Shown here piece by piece: positions 5,240-5,558 of a stretch of 5,558 bases of DNA. Position 1 is the stretch's first letter; every line of letters starts with the position of its first letter. The notes under the pieces are model-generated. The model had not been told where the DNA came from and searched no databases. It saw only the letters and a program-made list of their open reading frames with translations. The DNA comes from JBDSTZ01 sp039927975 (GTDB taxonomy: Bacteria; Pseudomonadota; Gammaproteobacteria; Burkholderiales; Burkholderiaceae_D): positions 1 to 5,558 of the forward strand of contig JBDSTZ010000031.1 of assembly GCA_039927975.1 (NCBI GenBank), in the 5' to 3' direction. The translations under genes and the position numbers were made by a program.

Positions 5240-5558
5240 CAGCCATCTTTCCGGCGTGGTCCTTGGCGAACTGCCAGGCCACGCGGCCCGACCGCGAACC
5301 GCGCTGCAGGGCCCAGCGCAGGGCGTCGCCGCGCGCTTCGGCGATCTGCGCGGCGTCGCAGCCGAACTCGCCGAGCCAGTGGCCGACGATGTCGAGGTAG
5401 TCGTCCTGGGTGAAGGGATAGAACGACAGCCACAGGCCGAAGCGCTCGGACAGCGAGATTTTCTCTTCGACGGTTTCGCCGGGATGCAGGTCGCCATCGC
5501 CGGCATGGGTGTAGGTCGCGTTGTCGCTCATGCGCTCGGGCATCAGGTGGCGCCGGTT
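5232..5558 (-). CDS. AAA-type ATP-binding protein, DUF815-like (C-terminal 108 residues; 5' end missing)
   Basis: Only the end of this gene is present; the frame is open at the window edge and its first visible codons read NRRHLMPERM. That motif, followed by GETVEEKISLSERFGLWLSFYPFTQDDYLDIVGHWL, matches the C-terminal part of the DUF815 family of AAA+ ATPases, where the SNRRHL region follows the ATPase core and the SERFGLWLSF segment carries a sensor-like Arg. The cellular role of this family is not established. The nucleotide-binding Walker motifs would lie outside the window. In many Betaproteobacteria the gene sits between argJ and a mutT-like gene (from memory), consistent with the Nudix gene here overlapping its stop by 8 bp. 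An internal ATG at 5543 is not a start, because the motif begins before it. Confidence 0.85.
   Translation of the reverse strand, partial: NRRHLMPERMSDNATYTHAGDGDLHPGETVEEKISLSERFGLWLSFYPFTQDDYLDIVGHWLGEFGCDAAQIAEARGDALRWALQRGSRSGRVAWQFAKDHAGKMADG
5247..5252 (-). promoter_or_regulatory. Ribosome binding site of the Nudix gene inside the ATPase gene
   Basis: On the minus strand GGAAAG precedes the Nudix ATG (5239) by 7 bases. It lies within the last codons of the ATPase gene, supports the chosen Nudix start, and points to coupled translation of the two overlapping frames. Confidence 0.55.

Noticed and set aside
5240..5506. N-terminal extension of the Nudix gene to 5506
   Set aside because: It overlaps the ATPase frame and gives low-complexity Ser/Arg/Pro sequence. 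The ATG at 5239 has a ribosome site and gives the MutT-type N-terminus.

Overview
The window is high-GC DNA (by eye) with strong G/C third-codon bias. It is most likely from a betaproteobacterium. The protein sequences and the order prepilin peptidase - coaE - zapD - yacG suggest Burkholderiales, perhaps an Oxalobacteraceae member such as Massilia or Duganella. That placement rests on remembered family sequences, not on a search.

Left part, plus strand (2-2530): the end of a type IV prepilin peptidase gene (pilD, 5' end outside the window), then coaE (dephospho-CoA kinase), zapD (FtsZ-bundling division factor) and yacG (zinc-binding gyrase inhibitor). The gaps are 23, 63 and 10 bp, so this looks like one transcription unit. 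It joins pilin maturation, the last step of coenzyme A synthesis, septum assembly and gyrase control, a housekeeping cluster seen widely in Beta- and Gammaproteobacteria.

Middle part, plus strand (2531-3524): a 134-bp spacer holds a degenerate 12-bp tandem repeat, a short perfect hairpin and a small arginine-rich ORF of doubtful reality. Next come a tautomerase-superfamily protein whose usual N-terminal catalytic proline is replaced by serine, an AT-rich island with a perfect TATAAT, and a small multi-pass membrane protein of unknown function.

Right part, minus strand (5558 down to 3567): the 3' end of an AAA-type ATPase gene (DUF815-like), a MutT-type Nudix hydrolase, and dadA (D-amino acid dehydrogenase). 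Each gene overlaps the next (8 bp, then 4 bp), so they form a tight, translationally coupled operon. It converges on the membrane-protein gene across a 42-bp spacer with no recognisable terminator.

Nearly all of the window is ordinary core genome. I see no mobile element, CRISPR array, RNA gene or defence system. The points most worth a second look are the proline-less tautomerase homologue, the repeat-encoded small ORF overlapping the yacG stop, the TTG start of zapD with a decoy ATG just upstream, and the coupling of dadA to a mutT-like gene.
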